A DNA stretch of 64,000 nucleotides from Plasmopara viticola (Eukaryota > Oomycota > Peronosporomycetes > Peronosporales > Peronosporaceae). Below are positions 44,283 through 56,900 of this stretch, one piece after another. Position 1 is the stretch's first letter. Each line of letters begins with the position of its first letter. The stretch is from contig MBPM02000142.1 of assembly GCA_001695595.3 (NCBI GenBank), positions 47,082 to 111,081 of the forward strand. The letters are read 5' to 3'. The translations under genes were made by a program, and so were the position numbers. A model generated the notes under the pieces. That model had not been told where the DNA came from, did not search any database, and was given only the letters and a program-made list of their open reading frames with translations.

Positions 44283-46529
44283 ATGACGTATAGGCTTTTT
44301 ATTACGTTCACACTGGTGCTGCTGACTGGTACCGTGTCGATGGCCAAGACCACGACGGGTACAACGTACCAGACAAAGTCCAAGATTGAAATTTGGGTCG
44401 ACCCCGCTACGCCCGCAGACCGGCAGACGTATACAAGTTCCCGTGGCCGGAAGTGGGACCTTGTCATGAGCGATGAGTTCAATACCAAGAACCGCAGCTT
44501 CCGACCCGGTGACGATCATTTGTGGACTTCGCTTGAAAAGCCCGACGGCGTGAACGGTGCGTTGGAAGTCTACTCGCACAATATGACGAGTACCAGGTGC
44601 GACGACGACGGCACGTGCTACTTCTACATTGAAGTGGTGGACGAAGTGAGCGTGTTTAGTGTATACAACATGTATACGCGTCCGCCCGGCTTTGAGGACG
44701 CGTACTTTTACTACCGCGGTGGGATGGTACAATCGTGGAACAAATTTTGCTTTCAAGGGGGGTACCTCGAGGTACGGGCACAATTGCCAGGTGCCGTCAC
44801 AGCAGCTTCCAAGAACCCGGACTTGGCCCTTGGCAAGTCGGGCAAAGTCGAAAACACCAAGTTCTATCCAACGTGGCCAGGGATTTGGATGATGGGGAAC
44901 CTTGGGCGAGCCATCTATTCCGCGTCCACGAATCGCATGTGGCCCTTTTCGTACGACAGGTGCGAGCCCGACGTGTTTGACCCACAGAATCAGCGCATCA
45001 GTGCGTGCAATGACAATCCTGGCTACGGCTTGAACCCCAACCAAGGGCGTGGCGCGCCCGAGATCGATCTCTTGGAAGGTGGGGGCTTGTCCATCTCGTC
45101 GTCGTTGCAAATTGCGCCTGGTATGCCCGTGGATTACCGTCTCTTTTTCCCCAGCGATAGCGAAAACTCGTGCTACTACACGTCGAGTTGTACCACCTTG
45201 GGGGCCAATGCCATTGATGTCCCCACGGCGTATTACAAGAAGGCACGTGGGCGCAAATCGTGGTACCAAGGGCTTCGGTACGGCGCCAATAATTATTGCC
45301 AACCCGACGCGTCCGAGAAACAAGACTACGAGACCGTGGCGGCGTCGGTCAAGGCCGGGATTACCGAGAATCAATGTACCGTGGATACTTGTCCTGGGTC
45401 TGGCGACGTGAATGGGGACTTGGGCTTTATAGACGAGACTGAGACTGCGCATTGGGGCATCAACTCGAACGGCACGTGTTTTGCGCTGTTCAACACGTAC
45501 ATGGGGTCGTACCTCTGTGACCCTGACAATACGAACGAGTGGTGCGAGACGCCTCGGAACGCAAGTACCGCTCCTACGAACACCATGAGCTCGTTTAATT
45601 ATCAAATGGACGCCATTTCAACCAATTGGCCCGTGCACTTGGGCGTGTACGTGGATTACGTCACGTACCAGTTGGAATGGGTCACGGGGGTCAATGGGTA
45701 CGCGCGGTGGATGCTGGATGGGCACCCGCTGTTTGAAGTGACGTCGGAGGCGTTTGAAAAGGTACCGCAGAACTCGAAACCGGATAATCCCCAAAAAGTG
45801 ATGCCAGAGGAACCCATGTACATCATTTTGAACGTCGCCTTGTCCAAGACGTGGGGCACGACGCCTCCGAATCCGGGCAAAGCGTGTCGTGGCGAGGAGA
45901 ACGACGACGTGGACAATGCCGTTTGTGACTCGTTTCCACTCTTTATGAAGATTGACTACATTCGACTGTACCAGGACAGAGGCACGGATCTTGACGCGGA
46001 CAATTACATGGCCGTCGGATGTGATCCCGCGTCGCATCCGACCAAAGAATGGATTGATGGGCACATCGACGAGTATATGGACGACGACAATCCGTGGAAA
46101 GAAGTGTCGGGGAAAGCGTTTTGTTCCAAAGACGACGACTGTACGATTGGCCAAAGCGTCGGGTCCTCTGCTTTCAAGACGGGCAAGTGTGTCAAGCACC
46201 GCTGTTACTGTACGTACGCCACGTCGTGGGGCGGACCGCGTTGTACGACGGCATTGGCGGGCTCGACGAGCACGAGTGTCAAGAATCTCTCGAGTCGGGC
46301 GTACGGGCCCCCCATGAGTCTGTCCGTTTGTATTGCAGGGATCATCATCTTACTCACGGCCGTGGCCGTCCACTCGAGCATGAATGCTTTAAAGAAAGAA
46401 GCGGCACTCTTGACGAAAACGAGCGCGTTGGCCAAGATGGCGGCTAGTCTAGGCGACGACGGGAGTGTGACGTTGAGCTCGTCGCTCAATCAGCGACCAC
46501 GGGACAATTATAGTCAAAATTTTGTGTAA
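44283..46529 (+). CDS. KRE6/SKN1-like beta-glucan synthesis-associated protein (GH16-type)
   Basis: The protein has 748 residues. The frame is open upstream to 43770 without an ATG there, and the ATG at 44283 is followed by a signal peptide (MTYRLFITFTLVLLTGTVSM), so it is the likely start. The body is the SKN1/KRE6 domain, a GH16-type jelly roll: WDLVMSDEFN at ~60, FYPTWPGIWMMGNLGRA at ~200, and the active-site motif EIDLLE at residues 260-265, whose two glutamates are the nucleophile and acid-base pair in GH16 enzymes. Near the C terminus come a cysteine-rich EGF-like part and one membrane span at ~679-697, then a short cytosolic tail ending in RDNYSQNFV. In yeast these proteins act in beta-1,6-glucan assembly; here a role in cell-wall glucan is inferred. 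A paralogue lies at 60208-62462. Confidence 0.85.
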   Translation: MTYRLFITFTLVLLTGTVSMAKTTTGTTYQTKSKIEIWVDPATPADRQTYTSSRGRKWDLVMSDEFNTKNRSFRPGDDHLWTSLEKPDGVNGALEVYSHNMTSTRCDDDGTCYFYIEVVDEVSVFSVYNMYTRPPGFEDAYFYYRGGMVQSWNKFCFQGGYLEVRAQLPGAVTAASKNPDLALGKSGKVENTKFYPTWPGIWMMGNLGRAIYSASTNRMWPFSYDRCEPDVFDPQNQRISACNDNPGYGLNPNQGRGAPEIDLLEGGGLSISSSLQIAPGMPVDYRLFFPSDSENSCYYTSSCTTLGANAIDVPTAYYKKARGRKSWYQGLRYGANNYCQPDASEKQDYETVAASVKAGITENQCTVDTCPGSGDVNGDLGFIDETETAHWGINSNGTCFALFNTYMGSYLCDPDNTNEWCETPRNASTAPTNTMSSFNYQMDAISTNWPVHLGVYVDYVTYQLEWVTGVNGYARWMLDGHPLFEVTSEAFEKVPQNSKPDNPQKVMPEEPMYIILNVALSKTWGTTPPNPGKACRGEENDDVDNAVCDSFPLFMKIDYIRLYQDRGTDLDADNYMAVGCDPASHPTKEWIDGHIDEYMDDDNPWKEVSGKAFCSKDDDCTIGQSVGSSAFKTGKCVKHRCYCTYATSWGGPRCTTALAGSTSTSVKNLSSRAYGPPMSLSVCIAGIIILLTAVAVHSSMNALKKEAALLTKTSALAKMAASLGDDGSVTLSSSLNQRPRDNYSQNFV

Positions 46530-46583
46530 AACGTAGCAATTTGTAAATTAATCACTCGAACTTAAGTGAGACGACCTCAGCCC

Positions 46584-47534
46584 ATGCCTTCTGCACGCCT
46601 TGTGGCGGTCCTGTCCCCCGCCAAGACGCTCGAGCTATCGACGTCACACGTGTCTCAATGTTCGCAACCACGGCTGCTCGCGGAAGCCCACGAGTTGATC
46701 GAGCAGCTCCAGAAACTATCGCAAGCTAAAGTGAAGTCGTTATTAGGGGTCAGTGACGCGCTGGCGAAGCTTAATTACGACCGATACCAAAACTTCGAGA
46801 CGCTAAAAATAGCACCACGGCCGAGTGGGACCTTGAAACAGGCGGCACTCGCGTTTAACGGTCCTGCGTATCAGGGTTTAGAGGCTTATAATCTATCGGA
46901 GTCCGATCGCGAGTATGCGCAGACCCATCTTCGCATTTTGTGTGGTCTTTATGGCATATTGCGACCACTGGACCTCATTCAACCGTATCGGCTGGAAATG
47001 GGTCAAAAGGTGACAACCAACCGAGGCAAAGACCTCTATGCCTTTTGGGGGGATAAACTCGTGTCTGAACTAGAAGCAGTGTTCAGTGAAGAAGAAGCAA
47101 AAGACAATGTCAAGGCTCCGCGAGTTTTGATCAATCTAGCGTCCCAAGAGTACTTTAAAAGTTTGCCGCCATCAGCATTGCAAGCTGCTGGTATTTCAGT
47201 GGTCCATTGTGTGTTTAAAGACGACGGCAAGATCAAATCTGTGTACGCAAAACGAGCTCGAGGTCTCATGTGTCGCTATCTGATTCAAAAACGGGTGGAT
47301 TCGTTGGAAGCGCTTACAGGATTTGACTTGGAAGGGTACAAGTATTCAAGCTCGGCGTCGAAAGAGGATACTTGTGAGTTTAATCGATCGGCCACGGAGC
47401 AAAAGGTGGCAATGCAAATGCTAAAGGCAAAAAGGCATGCAGCTGTGAAGCATGAAGCTGAAGAGCATGTGCACGTGGCTGAAAAGAAGCGTCAGCTCCG
47501 TCATACGACGCGCAAGAAGCGCAAGACAGTCTAG
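46584..47534 (+). CDS. YaaA/DUF328-family protein (UPF0246)
   Basis: The protein has 316 residues from the ATG at 46584. It matches the YaaA family over most of its length: LVAVLSPAKTLE at the start, FNGPAYQGLEA at ~90, RILCGLYGILRPLDLIQPYR at ~120, LINLASQEYFKSL at ~190, and a GFDLEGYKYSSSASKEDTC-EF end of the domain at ~260. Bacterial YaaA lowers free iron and protects DNA during peroxide stress and binds DNA. The last ~45 residues are a lysine/arginine- and histidine-rich tail (RQLRHTTRKKRKTV) absent from bacterial members, possibly a nuclear signal. The start lies only 54 bp after the stop of the KRE6-like gene on the same strand, so the promoter must overlap that gene. The bacterial-type domain suggests an old transfer or an organelle origin. 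Confidence 0.85.
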   Translation: MPSARLVAVLSPAKTLELSTSHVSQCSQPRLLAEAHELIEQLQKLSQAKVKSLLGVSDALAKLNYDRYQNFETLKIAPRPSGTLKQAALAFNGPAYQGLEAYNLSESDREYAQTHLRILCGLYGILRPLDLIQPYRLEMGQKVTTNRGKDLYAFWGDKLVSELEAVFSEEEAKDNVKAPRVLINLASQEYFKSLPPSALQAAGISVVHCVFKDDGKIKSVYAKRARGLMCRYLIQKRVDSLEALTGFDLEGYKYSSSASKEDTCEFNRSATEQKVAMQMLKAKRHAAVKHEAEEHVHVAEKKRQLRHTTRKKRKTV

Positions 47535-47928
47535 ACTTGGCAAGAAGCTTGAAAAGGCTTGCCATTCGACCTTTTTTATAAGTCTTGAGAATTATCAATT
47601 ATAGTCGTCAATACCTTCGAGACTTTTTACACCTTCCAGCAGTTAATTTCGCCAATCAGGTTTCGTTCTGCTATAAAAGTGCCTCGCCCCCCGTCACTTT
47701 TACGTCTGCGAGATTACGGCGAAGAATCCCGTAATTTCGCCGCTGTCCAGCGTCCACTGGCCTCTCTACTGCCTCCACTCATTCATCCCAAGCTTCCTGA
47801 TTGCGTTCTTCGCACCGCTTGCGCCTCGTCCGTGCCATTTACAGCTTCTCGACGACGAAAATTTGCTAATTCGGCACGTTGAAGACGGTAAAACCTCATT
47901 TTTAGCCTAATTTGTCGAGTATTACAAC
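47535..47928 (+). promoter_or_regulatory. Promoter region of the EPG5-like gene with CCAAT and TATA elements
   Basis: Upstream of the ATG at 47929 lie a CCAAT box (in GCCAATCAG, 47651-47659), a TATA-like element (CTATAAAAG, 47671-47679) and an oomycete-initiator-like TCATTCAT (47779-47786). Spacing of the CCAAT and TATA elements is typical, but the initiator-like word lies ~100 bp further on, so the start site is not certain. Confidence 0.35.
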
Positions 47929-50900
47929 ATGGAAGCTGTGCGCACGCGTCCGCAGCGCTCCAAGGCGCCAACGCCGTTAGAGGAACAGGAGAATCAACAC
48001 AAACCACTCAATCATCATGAGAACGACGAAGAGACTGCTGTATTTGCGACGATGGATCCAATAAACGTTGTCCAGCGACCTGATGGGATACGTAGTACGG
48101 AGGAGCGCTCAGTAGTTATATTACAAGATGGAGAGAGCGCGCAGGAGGTTAATCATTATCATACAAAACCCCTGGACAAGCATAATGACAAGGAAGAACT
48201 CGAGCTTGAGGAAACGAGGCAAGCGTTGGTCAAGGACCCTGTTCCTCTCGGTCATCCTCACGAGTCGACACTTGCGCCATCAGCTCCAGTGTTTGAAGAC
48301 GATGCAAGCACAGCACTAGCGTCACAAACATCATTGCCTCCCGTGCCAACTCGAACGACAAGGCCACGTGCATTCCATGAAACCAGTATTCATATTGAGA
48401 GAGACACGCCACTTCCCTCTGCCCCACTAGAAAGCGACTCTGGTGACAATGAAGCAATCCAGACGACGCCATCGGCGCCATCGCTGTCGCCTTTAGGCTG
48501 CAAGAAACGCGATCGCGGGCCGCAAAGCGCGACTAATAGTCCTGTCCTGCGCCAAGTGCCCCGTACCCCCACAACAGTGACAATCGAGACTGCGAGTGCT
48601 GCTGTACGCACTGCATTTGCCACTGTACACCGAGACGCCCAACCGGCGTTGCGACTGTACCCATCTCTGCCACCCGCAGCAACAATTCGAGAAAAAGAGG
48701 ACGACCAGCCACTGCCGTACGCGCAATTGTTGCAGCAAACGTACGTGCACGTCAAGCTCGAGCCTTTGGTGAATTATGAAATGAAAGTGCTGCGTGCCGA
48801 AGCGTCGCAGAAGCGGCAAACGATGAAAATGCGCCATGTCGAAGCGAATAAGGGCGAGTTGTACGCACGGATCGAACGGTACTTGTTCGCCGAGTACCTT
48901 GTCCACACGGCCGCGTCGCGACTGCAGTCGTACAAGAAAGAGAGGGACGACGTGGTGCAGAAAGGTACGGTCTGGCTCTTGCTTGTTTTGTGCCAATGAA
49001 CGTCGTGTTGAGTGTAGCTGTTGTGTGTCTGGTACTCTAGTGTGGACGGTGGCGAAGAAACGGGTTGCGGTATCGAAACGGTGTGGGGACAATGTCGAGA
49101 TGGACCAGCAAATGGACTTTCAGACGGCCACGCTCGAACCCTTGCGCCTCGAACGGCTCAAGACACAGTTGGCAGAGTTACGTCAACTCCGAAGTGTGGA
49201 AGCCGCGATGCACACGTTCGATCGGGCCCTGGCGTTCTTGGACGTGGAACAGTATCTCACGCGGGTGTTGCACGAGCCGCACCTCGTTGCCCATGGCAAC
49301 CACATGAGTGCAGCGGGTGGAAGGACTCACGACGTGGAGGGACTGGATGTGGTTGTCGAAGGTACGACTTTTTATGAAGGAGTGCCGCCCAACACACCGC
49401 TTGCTACGGCCGTGGATCATTTAAAGTATTGCGTCGATGTGCTGGTGTTCTTTGAGAAAAAAGTCACGTTGGAGGAAGCAGGAGTGTTTCATCGCGTGCC
49501 ACCGTCGTTTGCGCGCGGGGAACTCGTGTGGTCGAGTGGGCCGTCCAAGACTCCAGCGAACGGCGTGGGGATGGAGCGCAAGGTCAAGTGCTACGCGTGT
49601 GGGACGGTGAATCCGCTTATGAAGGCGACGCAATGGTGCACCATGTGTACCACTTGCCACGTCGTCTTGTCCATTCCACCGTCGTCCGTCGCGACCAAGT
49701 CGATCGAGTGGTTCACGAGCATTGGCCGGTTCCGCAAAGCCGTGCAAAAGTGGCTGTCGACCTGTCTCTACCGTCTCTTGCGTTTGAAATCGCTCCAGAC
49801 CATGCCGTACCTCTTGATGCACGTCATGTACTTGCCGCGCATTGCTACGGACGAGCGGGCGTGGTTTCTCCGCTTTTTGCAGTTTCCACGAGCAATGATT
49901 CAAAGCGACGGATCCCTTCGGAATGCCTGGAGCGAAGACCTCGTGGACCATTATCTGGCCATGCTCCATTTGGTCTTTCATCCGGAAAAGATACGACGAA
50001 TGGCCACGCTTGTGTCGAGTGGTCCACTTGCTGGCGTCAAAGGGACAAAGAGTGCCGACGCTGGCGTCAAAGAGACGACTGGCGTGGTGTCTACGGACTG
50101 GGTCTTGTTAGAGAACCCCGAGATGCTCGATCGCTACTATCTCTCGGACGACGATTTCGTGGCCGTCGTGAATCAATTTCCCAACACGTTTGCGTTTGGT
50201 CAATTGTTTCATTGCACTACGGACGTGCACAAGGGCTTTCGTCGTGCCTTGACGCTCGTGTTGGAGTTGACGCAGAGTCTTCAGGCTTTTCCTGAATTTG
50301 AAAAGCTCCCGACGCGCATTGCGCACTTGTTGGGGCAATTGCTTGGCGACGCGGCCGCGTTTGCCAAGACGGAGACTGACGCTGTGTCGTATCCCACGCT
50401 GTTTGATCAATTGTTTCTCACGAGTTTGCACGGGGTCATGGCCAGTGAATGCAATCGGGTCGCGTGGCGGAGCTTGACGTTGTTTCCGTATACTTCGTTG
50501 TCGGACCTGGCCAAGTGGGACGTCTTGGCCGTGTTGCTCTTGAACGTTTCGAGTCTCCCACTCGAGGCGAAAAGTGCGTCGGGATGGAGGCAATTTATCG
50601 CGACGCGAACGGCCCAAGGCGTGGATGTGCGTCGACAGCTCTATTGCTTGATCGAGTCGGACACTGAGAGTGCCGTGCACTTGTTAAACGCCGTCGCGCG
50701 TCTCGCGGCCTCGTGCGAGGCGCACCACGCGACGGCACGTCCTGATCTTGTCGCCGTGGCGGTGCACGAAGTCTTTATTGCCGGGTTTACCGTCGAAGCG
50801 TGTCAACAAGCGCTTGGAGCCAGTGGGGAACGAGCGGCTGGCCCCTTGAGCACCATTTGCCTCGCCCACCCGTGGATTCTCTCCCTCTTGATTACGCTCT

Positions 50901-53900
50901 TGTTTCAATACCACAAGTGTGCCGCCACGTGGATTCATATCTTTGAAACGTTCCCTATCAATCGGTGGCTGCCCACTCCGTCGGATTTAAGCAAGTTGCA
51001 AGAGTGGCTTCTCTTGGAGGATACAGGGGCTTCACGAAGTGCCTTGGCGCGGTTTCTCTTGGATCGTATCAATTGGGAATACGATGTGAAGCGCGAGCGG
51101 TTGTTTACCGATGCGTTGCTGCATCGCCAAGTCGCGCTCATGGTTGCGGAAGCACTCGTGCTGTACAAGACACGGAAAGAGCGAGCGAAGGAGGGAGAGT
51201 ACTCGGTGAGGGCAGGGTCTGACCGTGGCGCTCTCCCGCCGTTTGAAGTCCCCTCCATTGCTCAGTCGCTTCGTCGGGCCTTGTGGCTCAGTGACACGAT
51301 TGATTTTGAGCAATGGTGCTGGAAATTAATGCTCAAGCTACAGTTTTATTCGGCCAAGACGCACGAGCCCTTGTTGCCATTGATTGATTTGCGTCACGAT
51401 CGATCGCGCGAGGCGTTGACACTGCGTCGATGGTTTGCGGGTGCCTCGGTGCTTCGTGTCGTGCCTACTCGGAAAGTGTTTCCATTCTATGCATCGTACG
51501 AAGAGCAAGTGGGAGCATATGGTGCCGTGAAGGACGTGGATCAAGTGAAGAGAGGAGCTGGAGTTGGTGGGAGTACGGGGGCGCCAATCGTCCAGGAAAG
51601 TCGCGTCTTGTTAACACCGCACAAGGCTCGAGGCACGGACCTCGAATCGACGGTCGCGACCCGAACCGAGCCGATCGTGGCGTACGTGATTTGTCAGTTG
51701 ACGACGTTTGTCTACAGTGATCGGCTCGATCGATGGGAACCGTTGCTCGTGTTGCTCAAGAGTGCGTTGTTTTCGGCTGCGGTTCAAGTGCTGGAGCATG
51801 TCGTGCCACTCTTGGCTCGATGTGAGAGAGAAACGGAGCTGCGAGTTGACAAGGTGGTGGAAAAGGAAAAGGAGGAGGATGGAAATGGGTCGAGTGACGC
51901 TCCGCGCTTGCGTCACGGGGACAATGCAGTCGAAGTGTGTATGGCCGCCATGCAAGCGCTCTCGACCGACGAGATGGGGAGTCTTTTGCACGCGTTGCAC
52001 GAGTTTTCGTACATGAACACGGACGAACTCTATCGCATGCAAGACGTGTTGAAGAAAGGGTACGTGGGTGGCTGGGAAAGCACGGCGAAAGAGCGCATTT
52101 TGGCCAAGTTGCGGTTTGTGCGGGAATGCAGTCGCTTTGTCCATCCCGTGGTCTTGCCGGCGCTCTTGAACGAGTGCTTTCCCCAGTCGAGTCCAGTCTC
52201 GGTCACGACCTCGGCGCTTTTTCATGGGGCCATGTCGTGGATCTCGTCGGCGTTGGGGGGCGAAGCGAGCACCAGCGCCCTGTCGCCGTCGGCGGCGTGT
52301 TTGACGAGTGCTGCCTTGTCGATTCGCAATTCTTCCTTGACTGCCACCACGGCGTCGCTTGCTTTGATTGGCGGGAGGGAGTACTCGATGGCCACCACGT
52401 TGGTCTGTGCCGTGCTTCGACGCTCGTTCGAGTCTGCCATGGACGAGTCGATTCTCGTCGAGTCGATGCAGTTTTGGGTCCGGACATTGCTTCAAGTGCC
52501 GTTTTGGTACGAGAATGCGGCGTTTCGTCATGTCCTCGACGTCATCTTGCACTGTAGCATGGCCACGGCGTGCACGTCACCGGTACAGCCGACGACTCGT
52601 GCCGCGTCGCTCTTGTACGACGTGGTGGCGTTGATTGAAGCTGCATTTGATACGTTTTGTCAGCGTCTTGCTCGGAGAAACGACGAGATGGGGTGCGAAG
52701 AGCAGTTTGTTGAAAAGGAAGCCGTGCACGTCGTGAGTTTTCTCCCTGCCGTTGCCTCTGCCGTGCCGTTTGGCTCGTTCTTTGGAGGCGCGTGTGACGT
52801 TGCGCACTACGTGCGTGGCTGTCCCGTGTTGGCGTTTTGGAGTCTGCTCGTTGAAACCGCAAAGAAGTGCCGTTGCTCGGGCCATGGGTCAAGTGATGCT
52901 TCAATGCGAGCCGAAAACCATGAAGAAAGTGGCGAAAATGAAGCAAGTGGACGGGAAGTTGACGGCTATGCTCAGTGCCGTCCAAGACGATACGCGGCCA
53001 CGGCGTGGGGACGTGGGGACGTGGAGTGACGGTCCGTTTGTGTTTGCCCACACGAGTTTCGAGTCGCTGGCGCAGTACAAGATTTATCGCTGGGGCACTT
53101 ACTGTCTCGAGTTACCCGACTCGGAGCCGCTTCAGATCCTGTACTGGCAAGTGTTTTTTGCGCTCTACTTTGCCGCGAGTGGCTCGCGTGTCTTTGGGCA
53201 TCATTTTCTCGATCGGCCCGCGTATCGACGAGCCCAGCGGGGTCCTCTACGCCAGCATTTGCAAGCGAGATTGCGCCACCTCGTGACGGCGAGCTCGACG
53301 CAAGCGCAAGTTGTGCTGACGGCGACCTCTGGTGCTCGTGGCCTGTCGAAAGAGGGGAAGGAACGGCAGTACGCACACTATGTGGTCTTGTCGCAGTTGT
53401 ACACTGCCATGGACGCGTGGTTGGAAGAGACGGATCCGAACGAGTGGCTCAAGGAAGAGGAATTGACCCAATTACCGCGGCACTATGAAGTCGAGCGGCT
53501 GTGTGATGTCTTGCGTCTCAGTGACGTCTTGCTCAGCTCCGACTCGTCTTTGGCGTGGTCGGACTTGCCGTTGTGGACGCGCTACTGTGGCTTTGACTTT
53601 ACGGCCAGTACCAAGACGAGGGAGGCCCCAGTCGATGCGCACGCATCACTGGCTTCTGGCGGTGACGACGAGGACTTTGCTTTTGTCGAAGACGCTCTGG
53701 AAGTAGCGCACCGACAGAGTGGGTTTGGTTACGCCGGCGCGCAGAGCCTCACGATTCGTCCATTGGCGTTAAATGCAGAAGACTGTGGCCCATCGAGCTT
53801 GACGGACCTGCCCACCGTGACGGTACGGCTGTCGTCGGATCAATGCGTCGTGACGCCGTCGATGCCGTTGAACAAGGCTGGATTAAAGACCATGGCTCTG

Positions 53901-56900
53901 AAGTTTTCGGAAACGCTGTCGACGTTAGTGACGTTGGACGCCGAGTTGGTCACGACGGTCGCGCAGCTGTACATGAGTAAACGACGCACGGTGACGCAGA
54001 CGGTGCCGTGTTTGGAAGGCCCCAAGTGCCGGCAGCCGGCCGTGTTTCAATTTGAATACCTCGAGTGGTTGATGGATCCACGCATGGAAGAGACGATCCA
54101 GTCGATTTGTGCGCAGAGTGAACGGTGTGATTTTCACGCCATGCTGCCACCGAATGCCATGGCAGTGCACGAGGTTGATTTCGACGACACGCGCGCGTTG
54201 TCGACGTCGTTGGAAGCGCAAGAGTTTTTGCAATTGGATCGCGACGGCTACTTGCTATCTGTCCAGCTTGTGCTCATTGATCAGATTGTACGCACGCTAG
54301 GGGTCGAACATGAAAAGCTCCAGCGGACGATTGCTCGCGTCGAGAAGGAAACAGTGACTTTAAGTGAACAGGATCAAGACAAGACTGAGGGACACGAGGT
54401 GCCGGGGCGGGAAGAATGCGAGCGACAGCGCACTCGACTACACGAGCAAGGACTCGCGTGGTTTCATGTGTTGACGGAATTGGATACCAACGTCTCGCGT
54501 CTGGTCGTGCCTCTCCGGGAAGCGTTAGCACGCTCGATCCAGCAGTTGGGACGGCAATTTGTCGCCGTCGACGAACACGAGACGTGTTTGGTGCTGGACT
54601 TGATGCTCCAAGATCCGTCGCGCATCCCTCTACTCTGTGAATGTTTCTACCCCGCGGCGGCCCCGTTGCAGTTTGTGCCCATGTTTGCCAAGTTGATGAG
54701 TGCCAGTAGTGCGTTGCACTTGTCTAGCGACGAGAAACTGACGTTGCTCGAGCGCTTTGATGTGCAGACGTGGTTGCAAAGTCCACACGCTTCTCGACCT
54801 ACGAGAATCGATCGGGAGACGGTCGTGTGTCTGCTGCTACACGATCTAAGCCAGCACTATCCTGCCGATCAGAGTCGCAAAGCGGTGGAGCCGAGCAGGA
54901 ACGACACGAGTGCACGGCCGCAAGTCGTGCGCGTGTGTGCCAAGCAGCTCGAATTGATTTGTTCCATGCACTTGGCCGATCACGTCGAGAAAGTCGTGCA
55001 GGCTCTTGTGGGTGTGGTGGACGAGTATCACTTTCAAGGCACGCGGGGCACGCCTCGAGACGTGACGGGAAGGCGCGAGGAAGCGGCTCGATCGACGCGG
55101 CCCGTCGATGCGGTGGTGTGGGACGCGCTCATTGGCCTGTCCGTGGCAACGTGGGAAGCAGTGCCCCTCGTTCACATTGAGGCGTGTGTCTCGTTCTTGA
55201 GTCAGCACTTGACGTCGTTGCGCTGGCAAACGGGCTTTGGTTCGGGCCCCGAGGGCGAGAGGAGCGAAGAAGGAGGAGAAGGCGCGAGTCGCGCGGCGAC
55301 AGCGTATCCACTAGTGGAGTGGCAGCGTCTGGGTGTGTTGAAGAGCTTGTTGGACTTGGTCACGCTCTGCTGCCGCGTTGTCCCCGAATCGAAGCAGTGG
55401 GCGTGCATTGCCAAGTGTTTCGAGCCCTTGCTTGCCACGCTGTACCAGCCGGCGACCACGACGGACGGGTCTGCCATCAACACGCCGTGGGCAGAACAAG
55501 ACACGTGCTCGACGGGTACGGCCATCTGTTCGTGCTTTGTGGCCACGTGCTCGGCGTACTTGCAACCGGCTTCGCCGACACTGCCCGAGCTGTCGTGTTC
55601 GACGAAACTGTCGCAGATTTGGACGTTTTACTTGACGCACTTGGTCCCTCACGCGCCCCTGCACATGTGCAAACGGCTGCACCACTTTCTCACGCGCTTG
55701 CCCTGGGAACAGTGGTGCCTCACGCTCGAGATTGTGCACGAGATGCGCGACCTGGTCGCGACGGAGCACGCGCACTTGACGGGCCAGCCGACGCGAGGGG
55801 ACCACGTCGTGCCGCCCCTCGCTACCACGTTGTCTCCCTACCCGTTCGTGTCGTGGCTGGTACGCGACGTGCTCTGTCGCACGACGTGGCAAGTGACTGA
55901 GACGTGGTTGGCAGCGCAAAGCGAGAGCCTCTGCTCGTCGTTTCTCTTGGAAGTCGCGTCGTTGTGTGTGGATTTGGTGCTGGAGGTGCCCCACTTTTAC
56001 GTGGCCTCGCGCCACGCGTCGACGCACGTGTTGCCGCCGTATTTTGTGAACTTTATCAAGCACCAAGCGACGTTTTGGCGGCAGTGGAAGATGACGGAGC
56101 ACGACGTGACGAGGCTGCAACAAATGACGTTGGCGGCCGTGCACGCGCCACGCACGGCGCGGCCAGCGGTTGTAGAGTCGGAAGCGTTTGCGCTTGCACC
56201 CAGCACGGCCATGCTGCAAGATGCGTTGACCCGCCTGCAGTTGGTCTTTGGCGTCGTGAGTCAAATCACGACCTTGACCCACGCCAAGGTGAGTCTTCGT
56301 GCGCGGTTTGAGCGTGTGACGTGCTTTTTCCAGCTGCTCTATCGCGTGTTGGACGAGACGACTCGGGACGCTGGGGCGGACACGCCGGCGAGTTGGCGCT
56401 TGGTCTTGTATGGCGCGACGTGTACGGCCTTGTACGAGAAATTGGACGAGATTGTGCACGTTTACAAGTCGGCAAGCGGCTCGAAGGACGCACTCGAGGC
56501 GCAAGACGAAGCGTTGACGACTACGCTCGTGACGGTCTTGAACTTTTGCAACTTAGCGCTGGTCGAGCCTTTTTTTCACCAGCTGCACGGCAATGGAGGA
56601 CAGGGCAGCTTGTGGACTGGATGGCCGTGGACCAAGTGTGGCAACGTCGTGTCGGTCGAGCTCGACGCGCTCTTGCGTGACTTTGCGTCGCGTCAAAAGA
56701 CAGTGCCATCGCCTCCGGCCTTGACGCTGCAATTGCGTGCTACGGACGAGCGAGAAAAGAACGGGCAAGCGCCGTCTCCTGTCGGCAGGATTGGAATCGT
56801 CATTGGTCACGTCGTGTGGAGTTTCTTGTCGTTTCGAGGCGGGGAAGTCGCGTGTTTTGCCGCGTGTGGTCGCGCGCTTGCGTCCGTGCACGTGATGAGT

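Noticed and set aside
44253..45605. 450-codon open frame antisense to the KRE6-like gene
   Set aside because: It lies wholly inside a well-supported gene, and the same kind of antisense frame occurs in the paralogue (60442-61593). GC-rich third positions create such shadows; the arginine/valine/histidine-rich product has no motif.
55311..56504. 397-codon open frame antisense to the EPG5-like gene
   Set aside because: It is extremely arginine and glutamine rich and coincides with GC-rich codons of the sense gene. No motif, start context or counterpart is visible.
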